Of a stretch of DNA of 64,000 nucleotides, positions 1 through 9,312 are shown piece after piece. Position 1 is the stretch's first letter. Each line of letters starts with the position of its first letter. The DNA is from Chitinophagales bacterium (GTDB lineage: Bacteria > Bacteroidota > Bacteroidia > Chitinophagales > Chitinophagaceae): NCBI GenBank assembly GCA_030832085.1, contig JAURJU010000077.1, positions 1 through 64,000 on the forward strand. Reading direction: 5' to 3'. The notes under the pieces are model-generated. The model was given only the letters and a program-made list of their open reading frames with translations. It did not search any database and was not told the DNA's origin. The position numbers and the translations under genes are program-made.

Positions 1-549
<549 letters not shown>

Positions 550-586
550 TTATTTTAAGGGTTGTTCTGTTTGAATGGGATAAAAA

Positions 587-1498
587 TCAATTGGCCACCC
601 CGGTTAGGTTCCTGAAAATATCCTCCAGGCGCCGGGTTTGCGTGTGCAAAGAAACGATATTCACATTATGTTGCAAAGCGAAAGCCATAAGTTCTTTGCC
701 CAGCGCATCTGGGTCGGAGGTTTCAAGTTCCCAATCGTTGCTGCCGACATGAACAACGCCTTTCACCCCGGCTATGGCAGCAAGGGCATTTTGCGCAACC
801 GGTTCCCGGAACCCAACGCTGATCCTTGAGGATTGTTGCTGCTTTTTCAGGTTTTCAAGGCGGTCATCCGCCACAATTTTTCCTTTGTTGATGACGATGA
901 CCCTGTCACAAAGGGCTTCCACTTCCTGCAAAATATGGGTTGAAAAAAGAATGGTTTTGTTTTTTCCAAGGCCCCTGATCACTTCCCTGATTTCCACAAT
1001 CTGGTTGGGATCCAGACCTGTTGTGGGCTCATCCAGGATCAATACTTCAGGATCGTGCAACAGCGCAGCTGCCAATCCAACCCTTTGTTTATACCCCTTG
1101 GAAAGCTGCCCAATTTCCTTGTTGGCTTCCACCGACAGCCCAGTCATGTCAATTACCGCTTCAATTCTATCTTTTGGAGAAGGAACATGGTGCAGGCCCG
1201 CCATCATGCCCAGGTATTCCCGCATATACATTTCATGGTATAGGGGATTCAATTCTGGCAGGTACCCAATCTTTTTTTTGGTGGCGATGGCTTCGCCTTC
1301 AACCGGTATGCCACAAACGGTAATTTTCCCCTCATCAGGTTGGAGAAATCCAGTGATCATTTTCATGGTGGTGGATTTTCCAGCCCCATTGGGACCTAAA
1401 AATCCAACAATCTCTCCGGCGCCCACTTCAAAACTGACATGGTCTACCGCTTTCTGAATGCCGTATTGCTTGAAGATATGGTCAACTTTGATGGACAT
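587..1498 (-). CDS. gldA: Gliding motility-associated ABC transporter ATP-binding protein GldA
   Basis: ABC-type ATPase of 303 residues. Walker A GPNGAGKST lies near residues 35-43, the signature region is LSKGYKQRVGLA near 133-144, and Walker B with the D-loop is LILDEPTTGLD. The H-loop is FSTHILQE. The length and the C-terminal extension (residues about 220-303) fit the GldA subgroup that pairs with the GldF/GldG membrane proteins in gliding Bacteroidota; neither partner is in this window. By family, it would energise a membrane complex at the inner membrane. Other ABC-2 type exporter ATPases look similar, so the GldA name is an inference from overall likeness. The start is the ATG at 1498. 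Confidence 0.8.
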   Translation of the reverse strand: MSIKVDHIFKQYGIQKAVDHVSFEVGAGEIVGFLGPNGAGKSTTMKMITGFLQPDEGKITVCGIPVEGEAIATKKKIGYLPELNPLYHEMYMREYLGMMAGLHHVPSPKDRIEAVIDMTGLSVEANKEIGQLSKGYKQRVGLAAALLHDPEVLILDEPTTGLDPNQIVEIREVIRGLGKNKTILFSTHILQEVEALCDRVIVINKGKIVADDRLENLKKQQQSSRISVGFREPVAQNALAAIAGVKGVVHVGSNDWELETSDPDALGKELMAFALQHNVNIVSLHTQTRRLEDIFRNLTGVAN

Positions 1499-1507
1499 GG
1501 GTTTTGC

Positions 1508-1753
1508 TTAGTCTTCCACCTGATCGCTGGCAACTGGCAGGTGGTCGTAAGCCCCTTTGAATGCCATCCAACCAAACATCACGAATCCAATCGCAATGGG
1601 CAAAAAGATGATGGCAAATATACTCCATTGGATGATGGTATCGGTTGTTGGCAACAGTTTCATCCGTTCAATGGCCGTTTTTAACAAAATGCTGTAGGAA
1701 TAGACGGCCAGTGCAATCCAAACAAGGCCCAAATATTTTTTAATCGTGTTCAT
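1508..1753 (-). CDS. Small two-helix membrane protein beside MHS transporter
   Basis: An 81-residue protein with two predicted membrane helices, about residues 7-26 and 40-66, joined by a short charged loop, and an acidic C-terminal tail. It lies 50 bp downstream of the MHS-family transporter gene on the same strand and 9 bp upstream of gldA. Small proteins of this kind are found beside MHS-type carriers in Bacteroidota, so a role as accessory subunit or stabiliser of the carrier is possible, but that is inference. I do not recognise a named domain. The start is the ATG at 1753. Confidence 0.75.
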   Translation of the reverse strand: MNTIKKYLGLVWIALAVYSYSILLKTAIERMKLLPTTDTIIQWSIFAIIFLPIAIGFVMFGWMAFKGAYDHLPVASDQVED

Positions 1754-1803
1754 CTTCGTGGTTTATGTGTTTTGTATAACGTGATGCAGTCACGCTGTCA
1801 ACA

Positions 1804-3339
1804 TCAATCGTTTACTTCCGGATCAATTTTATTGGACAGGTAGATGGTACCAATCACCAGGCAGACAACAGCAATGGCGATGGGATACCAGAGTCCGACC
1901 AAAACATCACCGGCATACAAGGTTCCCAGCAATACGGCAATGAATGGCGTCATGCCCCCAAACACTCCATTGCCCAGGTGATAAGGAAGGCTCATGGAAG
2001 TGTACCTGATTTTTGTAGGGAAAATCTCCACCAAAAAAGCTGCAATCGGACCATATACCATCGTAACAAAAACAATTTGCACAAAGATCAATACTACCAT
2101 TGTCCAGTATCCTTCATCAGGAAGCTCTTTTGAAAGTTTGTCAAGGCTTTGTGGCTTTTCAAGTCCATTGGCATATAGGGTATCCTTGTGCACCAGTTTC
2201 TCGGTGATGCCATTTTGATACAAACGAACCGTGGTGGTGGTTTGTATGCTGTGGTCCTTGCCATTGACTGGGTTGATGACCCGCTCAATCTTTGTTTTGG
2301 ATTCGTCCAACACAACATCATTGGTGGACGCCACGGCCAGCATCTTGGTATAGATAGGGCGATAGGAAATCACCGCCAGGAACAAACCCGCCATGATGAT
2401 CCATTTCCTTCCGATTTTGTCGCTGAGGTTGCCAAAGAAAATGAAAAGTGGTGTGGCGAATATGATGGCCCAGATGAGGATGGTCCTGGTTTGTTCAAAA
2501 TCGACCTTACAGGCGGTCTCCAAAAAGGTTTGTGCATAAAACTGTCCAGTGTACCAGACCACCCCCTGCCCCATCGTAGCACCAAACAGGGAGAGCAACA
2601 CCATCTTGAGGTTGCCCTTGTGCATGAGACTCTCCTTGATGGGATTCTTGGAAGTTTTGCCTTCCGCCTTCAACTTGCTGAACAGCGGCGATTCATGCAT
2701 CTTCAGCCTGATGTAAATGCTCATGCCCACCAGCACAACAGAAAACCAAAACGGTATGCGCCATCCCCAGTCTTCAAAGGCTTTGATGGAGTCCGCATCA
2801 TTGGGGGCAAGGCTTTTTCGGGTGATCAGGATGATGCCCAGCGACAAGAGCAAACCCAAGGTGGCTGTGGTTTGTATCCAACTGGTATAGTATCCCCTGC
2901 GTTCAGCAGGAGAGTGTTCTGCAACATAGGTGGCTGCACCGCCGTATTCCCCTCCCAATGCAAGACCTTGTACCAAACGCAACAGCAAAACAATCAACGG
3001 TGCGGCAAATCCAATTGAATCATATCCAGGAACCAATCCAATGGCAAAGGTGGAACCGCCCATCAGGATCAGGGTCAAGAGGAACGTGTATTTTCTTCCT
3101 ACCATGTCGCCCAACCTTCCAAAGACCAGTGCGCCAAAAGGCCTGACAATAAAGCCTGCAGCAAAAGTGGCAAGGGTGGACAGCAATGCGGCAGTGGGAT
3201 TGGTCTTGGGGAAAAACTGAGAGGCAATGATGGGAGCAAGACTACCAAAAATGTAAAAATCGTACCATTCGATCAGCGTACCCACCGAGGAGGCAAATAT
3301 CACTTTTCTGATCTGGTTTTTTTCTGCAGTTGATTGCAT
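1804..3339 (-). CDS. MFS transporter, metabolite:H+ symporter (MHS) family
   Basis: Twelve-helix carrier of about 511 residues. The N-terminal SSVGTLIEWYDFYIFG and GALVFGRLGDMVGRKYTF segments are hallmarks of the MHS branch (ProP, ShiA, KgtP), and LVQGLALGGEYGGAATYVAEHSP is the classic helix-4/5 region. An unusual hydrophilic insertion of about 80 residues, rich in charged and Thr residues, lies between two helices in the C-terminal half. The best start is the ATG at 3339; extension to 3348 would use TTG. It is divergently oriented to acetyl-CoA synthetase across about 100 bp, which suggests uptake of acetate or another short acid. That substrate is inferred from context only. Confidence 0.88.
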   Translation of the reverse strand: MQSTAEKNQIRKVIFASSVGTLIEWYDFYIFGSLAPIIASQFFPKTNPTAALLSTLATFAAGFIVRPFGALVFGRLGDMVGRKYTFLLTLILMGGSTFAIGLVPGYDSIGFAAPLIVLLLRLVQGLALGGEYGGAATYVAEHSPAERRGYYTSWIQTTATLGLLLSLGIILITRKSLAPNDADSIKAFEDWGWRIPFWFSVVLVGMSIYIRLKMHESPLFSKLKAEGKTSKNPIKESLMHKGNLKMVLLSLFGATMGQGVVWYTGQFYAQTFLETACKVDFEQTRTILIWAIIFATPLFIFFGNLSDKIGRKWIIMAGLFLAVISYRPIYTKMLAVASTNDVVLDESKTKIERVINPVNGKDHSIQTTTTVRLYQNGITEKLVHKDTLYANGLEKPQSLDKLSKELPDEGYWTMVVLIFVQIVFVTMVYGPIAAFLVEIFPTKIRYTSMSLPYHLGNGVFGGMTPFIAVLLGTLYAGDVLVGLWYPIAIAVVCLVIGTIYLSNKIDPEVND

Positions 3340-3441
3340 GTCAGGCAATTGTTTTAAGCGGTTAATTTGCTTTCAAGATAAAAATATATCGGGAAGAATC
3401 TCTTTTTTTTTAACTTACCGCTCTTAAATTTCAAAAGCCTT

Positions 3442-5355
3442 ATGAGCCATCCATACCAGATCACATCGTTCGAAGGTTACCAAAAAGCATGGAAGAAAAG
3501 CGTAGAAGACCCTGAAGGTTTTTGGGGGGATGTGGCCAGCCATTTCCAGTGGAAGAAGCCCTGGGACAAGGTTCTGGATTGGAATTTCAAGGAGCCTTCC
3601 ATCAAATGGTTCAGCGGCGCCCAGCTCAACATCACAGAAAATTGCATCGACAGGCACCTTATAGACAAGGCCAACCAACCTGCCATCATCTGGGAACCCA
3701 ATGACCCGAGTGATCACCACCGCTTGATTACCTATGCCCAGCTGCACCATAAGGTCAACCAGTTTGCCAATGTGTTGAAGAACAATGGCGTCAAGAAAGG
3801 CGACCGTGTATGCATCTACATGGGAATGATCCCGGAACTGGCCATTGCTGTGTTGGGATGTGCAAGAATAGGAGCCATCCACTCTGTCATTTTTGGCGGA
3901 TTCAGTGCACAAAGCATTGCAGACCGCCTACAAGATGCCAACGCGGAATTCATCATCACCTGTGATGGGGCCTTCCGCGGAGCAAAGGACATCCCGCTCA
4001 AAAATGTGATCGATGATGCACTGATCAGCTGCAAGTTTGTTAAACGTGTTATCGTCTATACCCATACCCGTTCAGCTGTCAGCATGATCAAGGGACGCGA
4101 TGTATGGTGGGAAGATGAGGTGCGCAAGGTTGAGACCGCCGGCAATCCTGATTGCCCCGCTGAACCCATGGATGCTGAAGACCCGCTTTTCATCCTCTAT
4201 ACCTCCGGCTCAACCGGAAAGCCAAAAGGAGTAGTGCATACCTGCGGCGGTTACATGGTGTATACCAACTATACCTTTGTAAATGTTTTTCAATACAAGC
4301 CGCAGGAAATCCATTTTTGTACAGCTGATATCGGATGGATAACCGGGCACTCTTATATTGTTTATGGACCGCTCAGCGCAGGTGCCACATCATTGATGTT
4401 TGAAGGCATCCCGACCTTTCCTGATGCAGGCAGGTTCTGGGACATCATCGACAAATTCAAGGTCAATATCCTCTACACTGCGCCTACAGCCATCAGAAGC
4501 CTGATGGCATTTGGTCTTGGCCCTGTGAAGGACAAAGACCTCAGCTCCCTTCGGGTACTGGGTACGGTTGGGGAACCCATCAATGAAGAAGCATGGCAAT
4601 GGTATGATGAACACATCGGAAAAAGAAAATGCCCAATCGTTGATACCTGGTGGCAAACAGAAACCGGTGGTGTATTGATCAGCAACCTCGCCGGCATCAC
4701 CCCTTCCAAACCGAGCTATGCCACACTGCCAATGCCCGGCGTACAGCCATTGCTGGTAGATGAAAAAGGGCAGGAAATCACAGAAAACAACGTGACTGGC
4801 AACCTTTGCATCAAGTCGCCCTGGCCTGCAACGCTCAGGACCACCTATGGCGACCATGAACGCTGCAGAACCAATTATTTTGCCACCTATGAGAACCTTT
4901 ATTTCACAGGGGATGGGGCTTTCAGGGATGAGAATGGTTTCTACAGGATAACCGGAAGGGTGGACGATGTGCTGAACGTCAGCGGACACCGCATTGGAAC
5001 TGCCGAGGTGGAGAACGCCATCAACATGCATGCAGGTGTGGTCGAAAGCGCCGTTGTTGGATATCCGCATGATGTAAAGGGGCAGGGCATCTATGCATTT
5101 GTCATCTACAGTGGAACACATGGCGATGAGGAAATGACCCGCCGCGACATCACTGCAACCGTGAGCCGCATCATCGGTCCAATTGCCAAACCAGATAAAA
5201 TACAACTGGTCCCGGGGTTGCCCAAGACCAGGAGTGGTAAAATCATGCGCCGCATCCTCCGCAAGATTGCCGAAAATGAACTCGACAACATTGGAGATAC
5301 ATCAACCTTGCTTGATCCTGCTGTTGTAGAAGAGATCAAGAGAGGGAGAAAATAA
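3442..5355 (+). CDS. acs: Acetyl-CoA synthetase (AMP-forming)
   Basis: A 637-residue acyl-adenylate-forming enzyme that converts acetate, ATP and CoA to acetyl-CoA. The phosphate-binding loop LYTSGSTGKPKGVVHT is near residues 252-267. WWQTETGG, the Acs-type acetate pocket, follows near 410. The hinge and C-terminal domain include GRVDDVLNVSGHRIGTAE, and the C-terminal PKTRSGKIMRR carries the catalytic Lys that is the usual target of reversible acetylation. The length equals that of typical Acs. It is divergent from the MHS transporter and its small partner, making a plausible acetate uptake and activation module. Confidence 0.97.
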   Translation: MSHPYQITSFEGYQKAWKKSVEDPEGFWGDVASHFQWKKPWDKVLDWNFKEPSIKWFSGAQLNITENCIDRHLIDKANQPAIIWEPNDPSDHHRLITYAQLHHKVNQFANVLKNNGVKKGDRVCIYMGMIPELAIAVLGCARIGAIHSVIFGGFSAQSIADRLQDANAEFIITCDGAFRGAKDIPLKNVIDDALISCKFVKRVIVYTHTRSAVSMIKGRDVWWEDEVRKVETAGNPDCPAEPMDAEDPLFILYTSGSTGKPKGVVHTCGGYMVYTNYTFVNVFQYKPQEIHFCTADIGWITGHSYIVYGPLSAGATSLMFEGIPTFPDAGRFWDIIDKFKVNILYTAPTAIRSLMAFGLGPVKDKDLSSLRVLGTVGEPINEEAWQWYDEHIGKRKCPIVDTWWQTETGGVLISNLAGITPSKPSYATLPMPGVQPLLVDEKGQEITENNVTGNLCIKSPWPATLRTTYGDHERCRTNYFATYENLYFTGDGAFRDENGFYRITGRVDDVLNVSGHRIGTAEVENAINMHAGVVESAVVGYPHDVKGQGIYAFVIYSGTHGDEEMTRRDITATVSRIIGPIAKPDKIQLVPGLPKTRSGKIMRRILRKIAENELDNIGDTSTLLDPAVVEEIKRGRK

Positions 5356-5360
5356 AAGGC

Positions 5361-6323
5361 CTAATTTGAAAACCTCAGGCCCAATGTATACGGTACTTGT
5401 TCTACACCGTATTGGTGCATGGGCCTTGTTGCAACTGAGCCATAGAGTTTTACTGGACCAAGACCCAGTTCGGCCACATAGGAAAGCTTAAACTGTTCAA
5501 GGTTAAAGTTGGACTTTGTCTTGTCTGTACCTCCAGGACCTTTCTGCTTCTGTCTTGCACTGGAAAGGTAACCACCACTAATCCCCGCAGAGAACTGGAA
5601 TCCGCGTTTGCCCTTCATGGGATTGGTATTGATGTTCAGCATCACAGGAACAGTCAGGTAATTGGCAACCAATTTGTTCTTGCTCAACTCATTCACTCCG
5701 CCTCGCCTCGCATACACGGAAACATCGTCTACATAGGTAATGCCTGTTTTGAAGAAGTAGTTGTTGCTTTCAATCCCCAGTCCGTATTTAAGGTTCAATA
5801 CACTTTCAATGATGCTCACCCTTTGCATGAAGAACCAAAGGTTGAAGTTGGAAACCCTGGAGGTTTTCAAAGCAAAATCCCCTTTGGATGCGGGCACGAT
5901 TCCAAAAGGCTTTACAAATGCCTGTGCTGCAGATGTAGCATAATTGGTATTGTCATTGTATCCTGCAAAACCGATATCATAGACAAACCAATTGGTGGAT
6001 ACTTTCTTAAGCCTTTTCTTTTTCAGCACATCTGTAGCCACATCTCCAATCTTCTTCAAATCAATTCCTTCGATGGCCTTGCCCAGCTTATTGATACCCT
6101 CAGAAACACCCTTTCCCACGATGACCAAACCGCCCATTTTGACGGTATCTTCTCCAATTTTTAAGGTGTCTGTTTTATGGGCAGCACCAGCCTCAGGTTT
6201 CATGATGGTCATGTTTCCAATCTTGATGATGGCTGTGCCTTTTTTTACCTTGGCACTGTCTTCCTGCGCCATTCCTTGTGTTGACAGAACACCCAATAAC
6301 AATGCCATTGCTACATGTTTCAT
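5361..6323 (-). CDS. Secreted outer-membrane beta-barrel-like protein
   Basis: A 320-residue protein with a signal peptide ending near residue 19 (GMAQ/ED). The first half is low in aromatics and includes IGEDTVKMGGLVIVGKG. The second half (from about 120) alternates aromatic and polar residues in a way typical of outer-membrane barrels, and the protein ends LGLRFSN, with the common C-terminal aromatic-polar pattern. It is the last gene of a sigma factor / anti-sigma / OMP set on the minus strand, 23 bp after the anti-sigma gene, so it is a likely regulatory target or sensor partner of that pair. No named family is recognised. Confidence 0.8.
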   Translation of the reverse strand: MKHVAMALLLGVLSTQGMAQEDSAKVKKGTAIIKIGNMTIMKPEAGAAHKTDTLKIGEDTVKMGGLVIVGKGVSEGINKLGKAIEGIDLKKIGDVATDVLKKKRLKKVSTNWFVYDIGFAGYNDNTNYATSAAQAFVKPFGIVPASKGDFALKTSRVSNFNLWFFMQRVSIIESVLNLKYGLGIESNNYFFKTGITYVDDVSVYARRGGVNELSKNKLVANYLTVPVMLNINTNPMKGKRGFQFSAGISGGYLSSARQKQKGPGGTDKTKSNFNLEQFKLSYVAELGLGPVKLYGSVATRPMHQYGVEQVPYTLGLRFSN

Positions 6324-6346
6324 AACGATCTATTTGGTTTGATGAA

Positions 6347-7315
6347 TTATTTATTGACGGGGATATAAAAATTAGCGACCTGAATGAATTTTTTATCCGC
6401 CGGCGGTTCTTGCTCATTGAGCAGTCTTCTGTTGATGATCCGGATAAGGCTGCTCAAGGCGGATTTTTTTTCAGTTTTTAATGCCGCATTGATCAGCACT
6501 GCTGCATTGGGTTCAGATGACATTGGCACTGCATTTATTGCCATGCGTTCTGCAGCAGCCACCAGTGTGGCTTCTGACAGGTTTCCCCTCGGGGTTGGTT
6601 TTGCAGATGCATCAATGATGGATGCTTTGCTGGCATCAATGTTAATTTGATTTCGCTCTTCATCTTCACCGATCTGTAGCCCGGCATTTTCTTTTTGAAC
6701 ATCTTGTTGCAGTGCTGCTGTATTTGCTACTGTTGAAGCAATCAAGGAAGGGAGGACTGCAGCAGCAATCGCTTTTACTGCATTGGGTTTATGCCCGGCT
6801 TGCTGAATCTCAGTTGCATTTTGAATGTTGCTCTCCCGCACACCGATTGCTGAAACAACGGCATCTTCAGGATTTGAAGACATGGGCTTTTTTTGCTGAA
6901 CGGGAATTGCCAGTTGCACAATGGAAGCGTCCTGCTGTTTTTCTCCCATCACCAACCAAAGGATACCCGCGGTAAAAAGTATTGCGGCAGCCGCAGCAAA
7001 CATCCTGAAGCCATAAACAATTGCACCCTTCTCTTTTTTATAAAGCGCCGATTTGTTGGGACAGGTAATGGAAAGATCTGGTTCAAATGCATACAATGTT
7101 TCCAGGTCTTCTTTAATTTCTTTTTTTAAGATTGATGTATCCATCTTCACCAAATCCTTTCCTGGATTGAATTTTAAACGACAAAAGAGACTGAATTCCT
7201 CTTCGAGTGAAGGATGCTGCTGCACAAATTCCAAAACAGATTCCTGCTCAGCTGGCGACAATTCGCCATCGGCATAGAGCAGGAAAAATGTTTCGTAATT
7301 CAGCAAATTGATCAT
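6347..7315 (-). CDS. Anti-sigma factor-like single-pass membrane protein
   Basis: A 322-residue protein. The N-terminal 60 residues (LYADGELSPAEQESVLEFVQ) look like the cytoplasmic anti-sigma domain common in Bacteroidota, without an obvious zinc-binding His-Cys pair. One membrane helix lies near residues 103-125 (rich in Ala, ending LWLVMGE). The remaining 190 residues are low-complexity and Ala/Ser/Asn-rich, presumably periplasmic. It directly follows the ECF sigma gene (45 bp gap) in the same direction, the standard arrangement for a cognate pair in which the membrane protein holds the sigma factor inactive. The function is inferred from position and topology. Confidence 0.75.
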   Translation of the reverse strand: MINLLNYETFFLLYADGELSPAEQESVLEFVQQHPSLEEEFSLFCRLKFNPGKDLVKMDTSILKKEIKEDLETLYAFEPDLSITCPNKSALYKKEKGAIVYGFRMFAAAAAILFTAGILWLVMGEKQQDASIVQLAIPVQQKKPMSSNPEDAVVSAIGVRESNIQNATEIQQAGHKPNAVKAIAAAVLPSLIASTVANTAALQQDVQKENAGLQIGEDEERNQINIDASKASIIDASAKPTPRGNLSEATLVAAAERMAINAVPMSSEPNAAVLINAALKTEKKSALSSLIRIINRRLLNEQEPPADKKFIQVANFYIPVNK

Positions 7316-7360
7316 CGCGCGTTTAATTTTTTCAAATGGTTTATGCTATACGATGGATTG

Positions 7361-7846
7361 TCAAATGATGTTTTCAAGTTTCCCGACATATTCCTTCAAC
7401 TGCAGCCTTGCCCTGTGCAAGTAAACTTTTACCTGGCTCGCATTCAATGCCGTAATTCCCCCAATCTCCTCGTACGAATACCCTTCATAATCTTTCAACA
7501 ATACAAGGGATTTTTGCAAGGGTGTCAATCGCTGCAGTGCCTTTTCCAGCTCCTGTTTCAGGTCTGGTGATACTCCTCTGCTGACCCTGCTCCCCTCTTC
7601 AAAAGTGTCCACCAATTGTATCCGCTTATTTTTTCTGATGTGGTCGATCATCTGGTGATAGGCCACTGTGAAAAGGTAGGATTTTGATGTCTCTTGTACG
7701 ATGGAAGACCGGTTCTTCCACATTTTCTCAAATGCCGTTTGAACAATATCACGCGCATCCTCTTCGTGCTGCAGGTTCTTCAAAATGAACCTGAACACGC
7801 CGTCCGCATGGGCGTCAACACAATCATTGTATTCTTTCTCTGTCAT
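7361..7846 (-). CDS. ECF-type RNA polymerase sigma-70 factor
   Basis: A 161-residue sigma factor with only regions 2 and 4. Region 2 is seen in HEEDARDIVQTAFEKMWKN and the TVAYHQMIDHIRKNKR segment. Region 4 is LTPLQKSLVLLKDYEGYSYEEIGGITAL followed by the recognition helix ending in VKVYLHRARLQLKE. It heads an operon with an anti-sigma-like membrane protein and an outer-membrane protein, so it probably answers an envelope signal. A TACATTTG -7 box lies 11 bp upstream of the ATG on the minus strand. The start is the ATG at 7846. Confidence 0.92.
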   Translation of the reverse strand: MTEKEYNDCVDAHADGVFRFILKNLQHEEDARDIVQTAFEKMWKNRSSIVQETSKSYLFTVAYHQMIDHIRKNKRIQLVDTFEEGSRVSRGVSPDLKQELEKALQRLTPLQKSLVLLKDYEGYSYEEIGGITALNASQVKVYLHRARLQLKEYVGKLENII

Positions 7847-7856
7847 TTTGCTCTGG

Positions 7857-7864
7857 CAAATGTA
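7857..7864 (-). promoter_or_regulatory. Bacteroidota -7 box for sigma-factor operon
   Basis: On the minus strand the site reads TACATTTG, a perfect TANNTTTG match, 11 bp before the sigma gene start. A TTG that could serve as -33 lies 23 bp further upstream, slightly longer than the usual 19-21 bp. Confidence 0.45.
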
Positions 7865-8011
7865 CCACCTTCAATTGTACGAAATGCCAAGGGAAAAGTT
7901 ACAGGCAAACTGCAAAAAATCATCGAAGCTGGTTGCCGTAGTAGAGACGCAGCAGTTTTTTACAAAAGTTGCGAATTTTAATTGAATTTTGTGGTACCCA
8001 AAACCCATCGC

Positions 8012-9196
8012 ATGAACGAATCGATCATCAACCGTCTCCAGTCAGAACTTGCTGAAATAAAAACATCTGGACTTTTCAAGAAAGAGAGAATCATTGAAAG
8101 CCCTCAAGGTCCTGTCATTGCTGTTGGGGGACAGGAAGTCATCAACCTCTGCGCCAACAACTACCTGGGATTGTCCTCCCACCCAAAGATCATCGAGGCT
8201 GCAAAAAAATACATTGATGAAAGGGGATTTGGATTGAGTTCAGTCCGCTTCATTTGTGGAACGCAGGACATTCACAAGGAGCTGGAACAAAAAATTTCCG
8301 CATTTTTAGGAACGGAAGATACCATTCTTTATGCAGCTGCATTTGATGCCAATGGTGGCGTATTTGAGCCCCTCTTCAACGATCAGGATGCCATCATTTC
8401 GGATGAACTGAACCATGCCTCCATCATTGATGGCGTAAGACTCTGCAAAGCACAGCGCTACCGCTATAAGCACAATGACATGGCCGACCTGGAAGAGCAA
8501 TTGAAAGCGGCTGCCCACCTGCGCAACAGGATCATCGTTACCGATGGATCCTTCAGCATGGATGGTACGATTGCCCAGCTCGACAAGATTGTGGCCCTAG
8601 CCGAACAATATGATGCAGCCGTCATGATCGATGAGTGCCATTCATCGGGCTTTCTTGGAAAGACAGGGCGTGGCACCCACGAACATTGTGGGGTGGTAGG
8701 CAAGATTGACATCATTACCGGAACGCTCGGTAAAGCCCTGGGTGGAGCATCCGGTGGATTCACCAGTGGCAGAAAGGAAGTGATTGAGATGCTTCGCCAG
8801 CGCAGCAGGCCTTATCTATTCTCCAATACACTTGCACCGAGCATTGTGGGCGGATCCATCGCCGTACTGGACTTGCTCAGCGAAACCACTGCCCTGCGCG
8901 ACAAGCTCGAAGAAAACACCCTGTATTTCAGGAACGAAATGACCAAGGCCGGATTCGACATCAAACCAGGTGTTCACCCCATTGTTCCCATCATGTTGTA
9001 TGAAGCAACAGTAGCGCAAGAGATGGCAGCCAAATTACTGGAAGAAGGGATTTATGTTATCGGATTCTTCTTCCCGGTTGTAGCCAAGGGCAAGGCCAGG
9101 ATAAGGGTTCAATTGAGCGCGGCCCATGAAAGGGAACATCTCGACAAGGCGATTGCGGCTTTTGTAAAGGTGGGGAAAGAGATGGGGGTTATCTGA
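8012..9196 (+). CDS. kbl: Glycine C-acetyltransferase (2-amino-3-ketobutyrate CoA ligase)
   Basis: A 394-residue PLP-dependent alpha-oxoamine synthase. By family it cleaves 2-amino-3-ketobutyrate with CoA to glycine and acetyl-CoA, the second step of threonine catabolism. Visible landmarks are LCANNYLGLSSHP, the GFGLSSVRFICGTQDIHKELE substrate segment that marks Kbl rather than BioF, DECHSSGFLGKTGRGTHEH, and the PLP-binding Lys in TGTLGKALGGASGG. The ATG at 8012 gives a length close to that of other Kbl proteins; a TTG at 7982 would add ten residues of poor similarity. No threonine dehydrogenase is adjacent, so the partner would be elsewhere. Confidence 0.93.
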   Translation: MNESIINRLQSELAEIKTSGLFKKERIIESPQGPVIAVGGQEVINLCANNYLGLSSHPKIIEAAKKYIDERGFGLSSVRFICGTQDIHKELEQKISAFLGTEDTILYAAAFDANGGVFEPLFNDQDAIISDELNHASIIDGVRLCKAQRYRYKHNDMADLEEQLKAAAHLRNRIIVTDGSFSMDGTIAQLDKIVALAEQYDAAVMIDECHSSGFLGKTGRGTHEHCGVVGKIDIITGTLGKALGGASGGFTSGRKEVIEMLRQRSRPYLFSNTLAPSIVGGSIAVLDLLSETTALRDKLEENTLYFRNEMTKAGFDIKPGVHPIVPIMLYEATVAQEMAAKLLEEGIYVIGFFFPVVAKGKARIRVQLSAAHEREHLDKAIAAFVKVGKEMGVI

Positions 9197-9270
9197 GGGA
9201 TGAGGGGGAAGGGAACAGCCAGGGACGAGGGACAGGGGACGAGGGACAAGGCACGAGTGGAACAGCCGGG
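9197..9270. repeat. Purine-rich degenerate repeat, copy A
   Basis: Starting right after the kbl stop, about 75 bp made almost only of A and G on the plus strand. It has two copies of a GGAACAGCC core and several GGGACGAGGGACA-like units. The same units recur at 24699-24840 in the same orientation. It has no coding potential beyond spurious open frames, and its function is unknown. Confidence 0.85.
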
Positions 9271-9312
9271 TGGAGCCTGCAAACTGATGGCTGCTGAACA
9301 ACAAATGATTTT

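Noticed and set aside
4390-5205. Long open frame antisense to acs (271 codons)
   Set aside because: It lies wholly inside acs, has no domain pattern, and is explained by the codon bias of the real gene on the other strand. The same holds for 774-1457 and 2188-3018.
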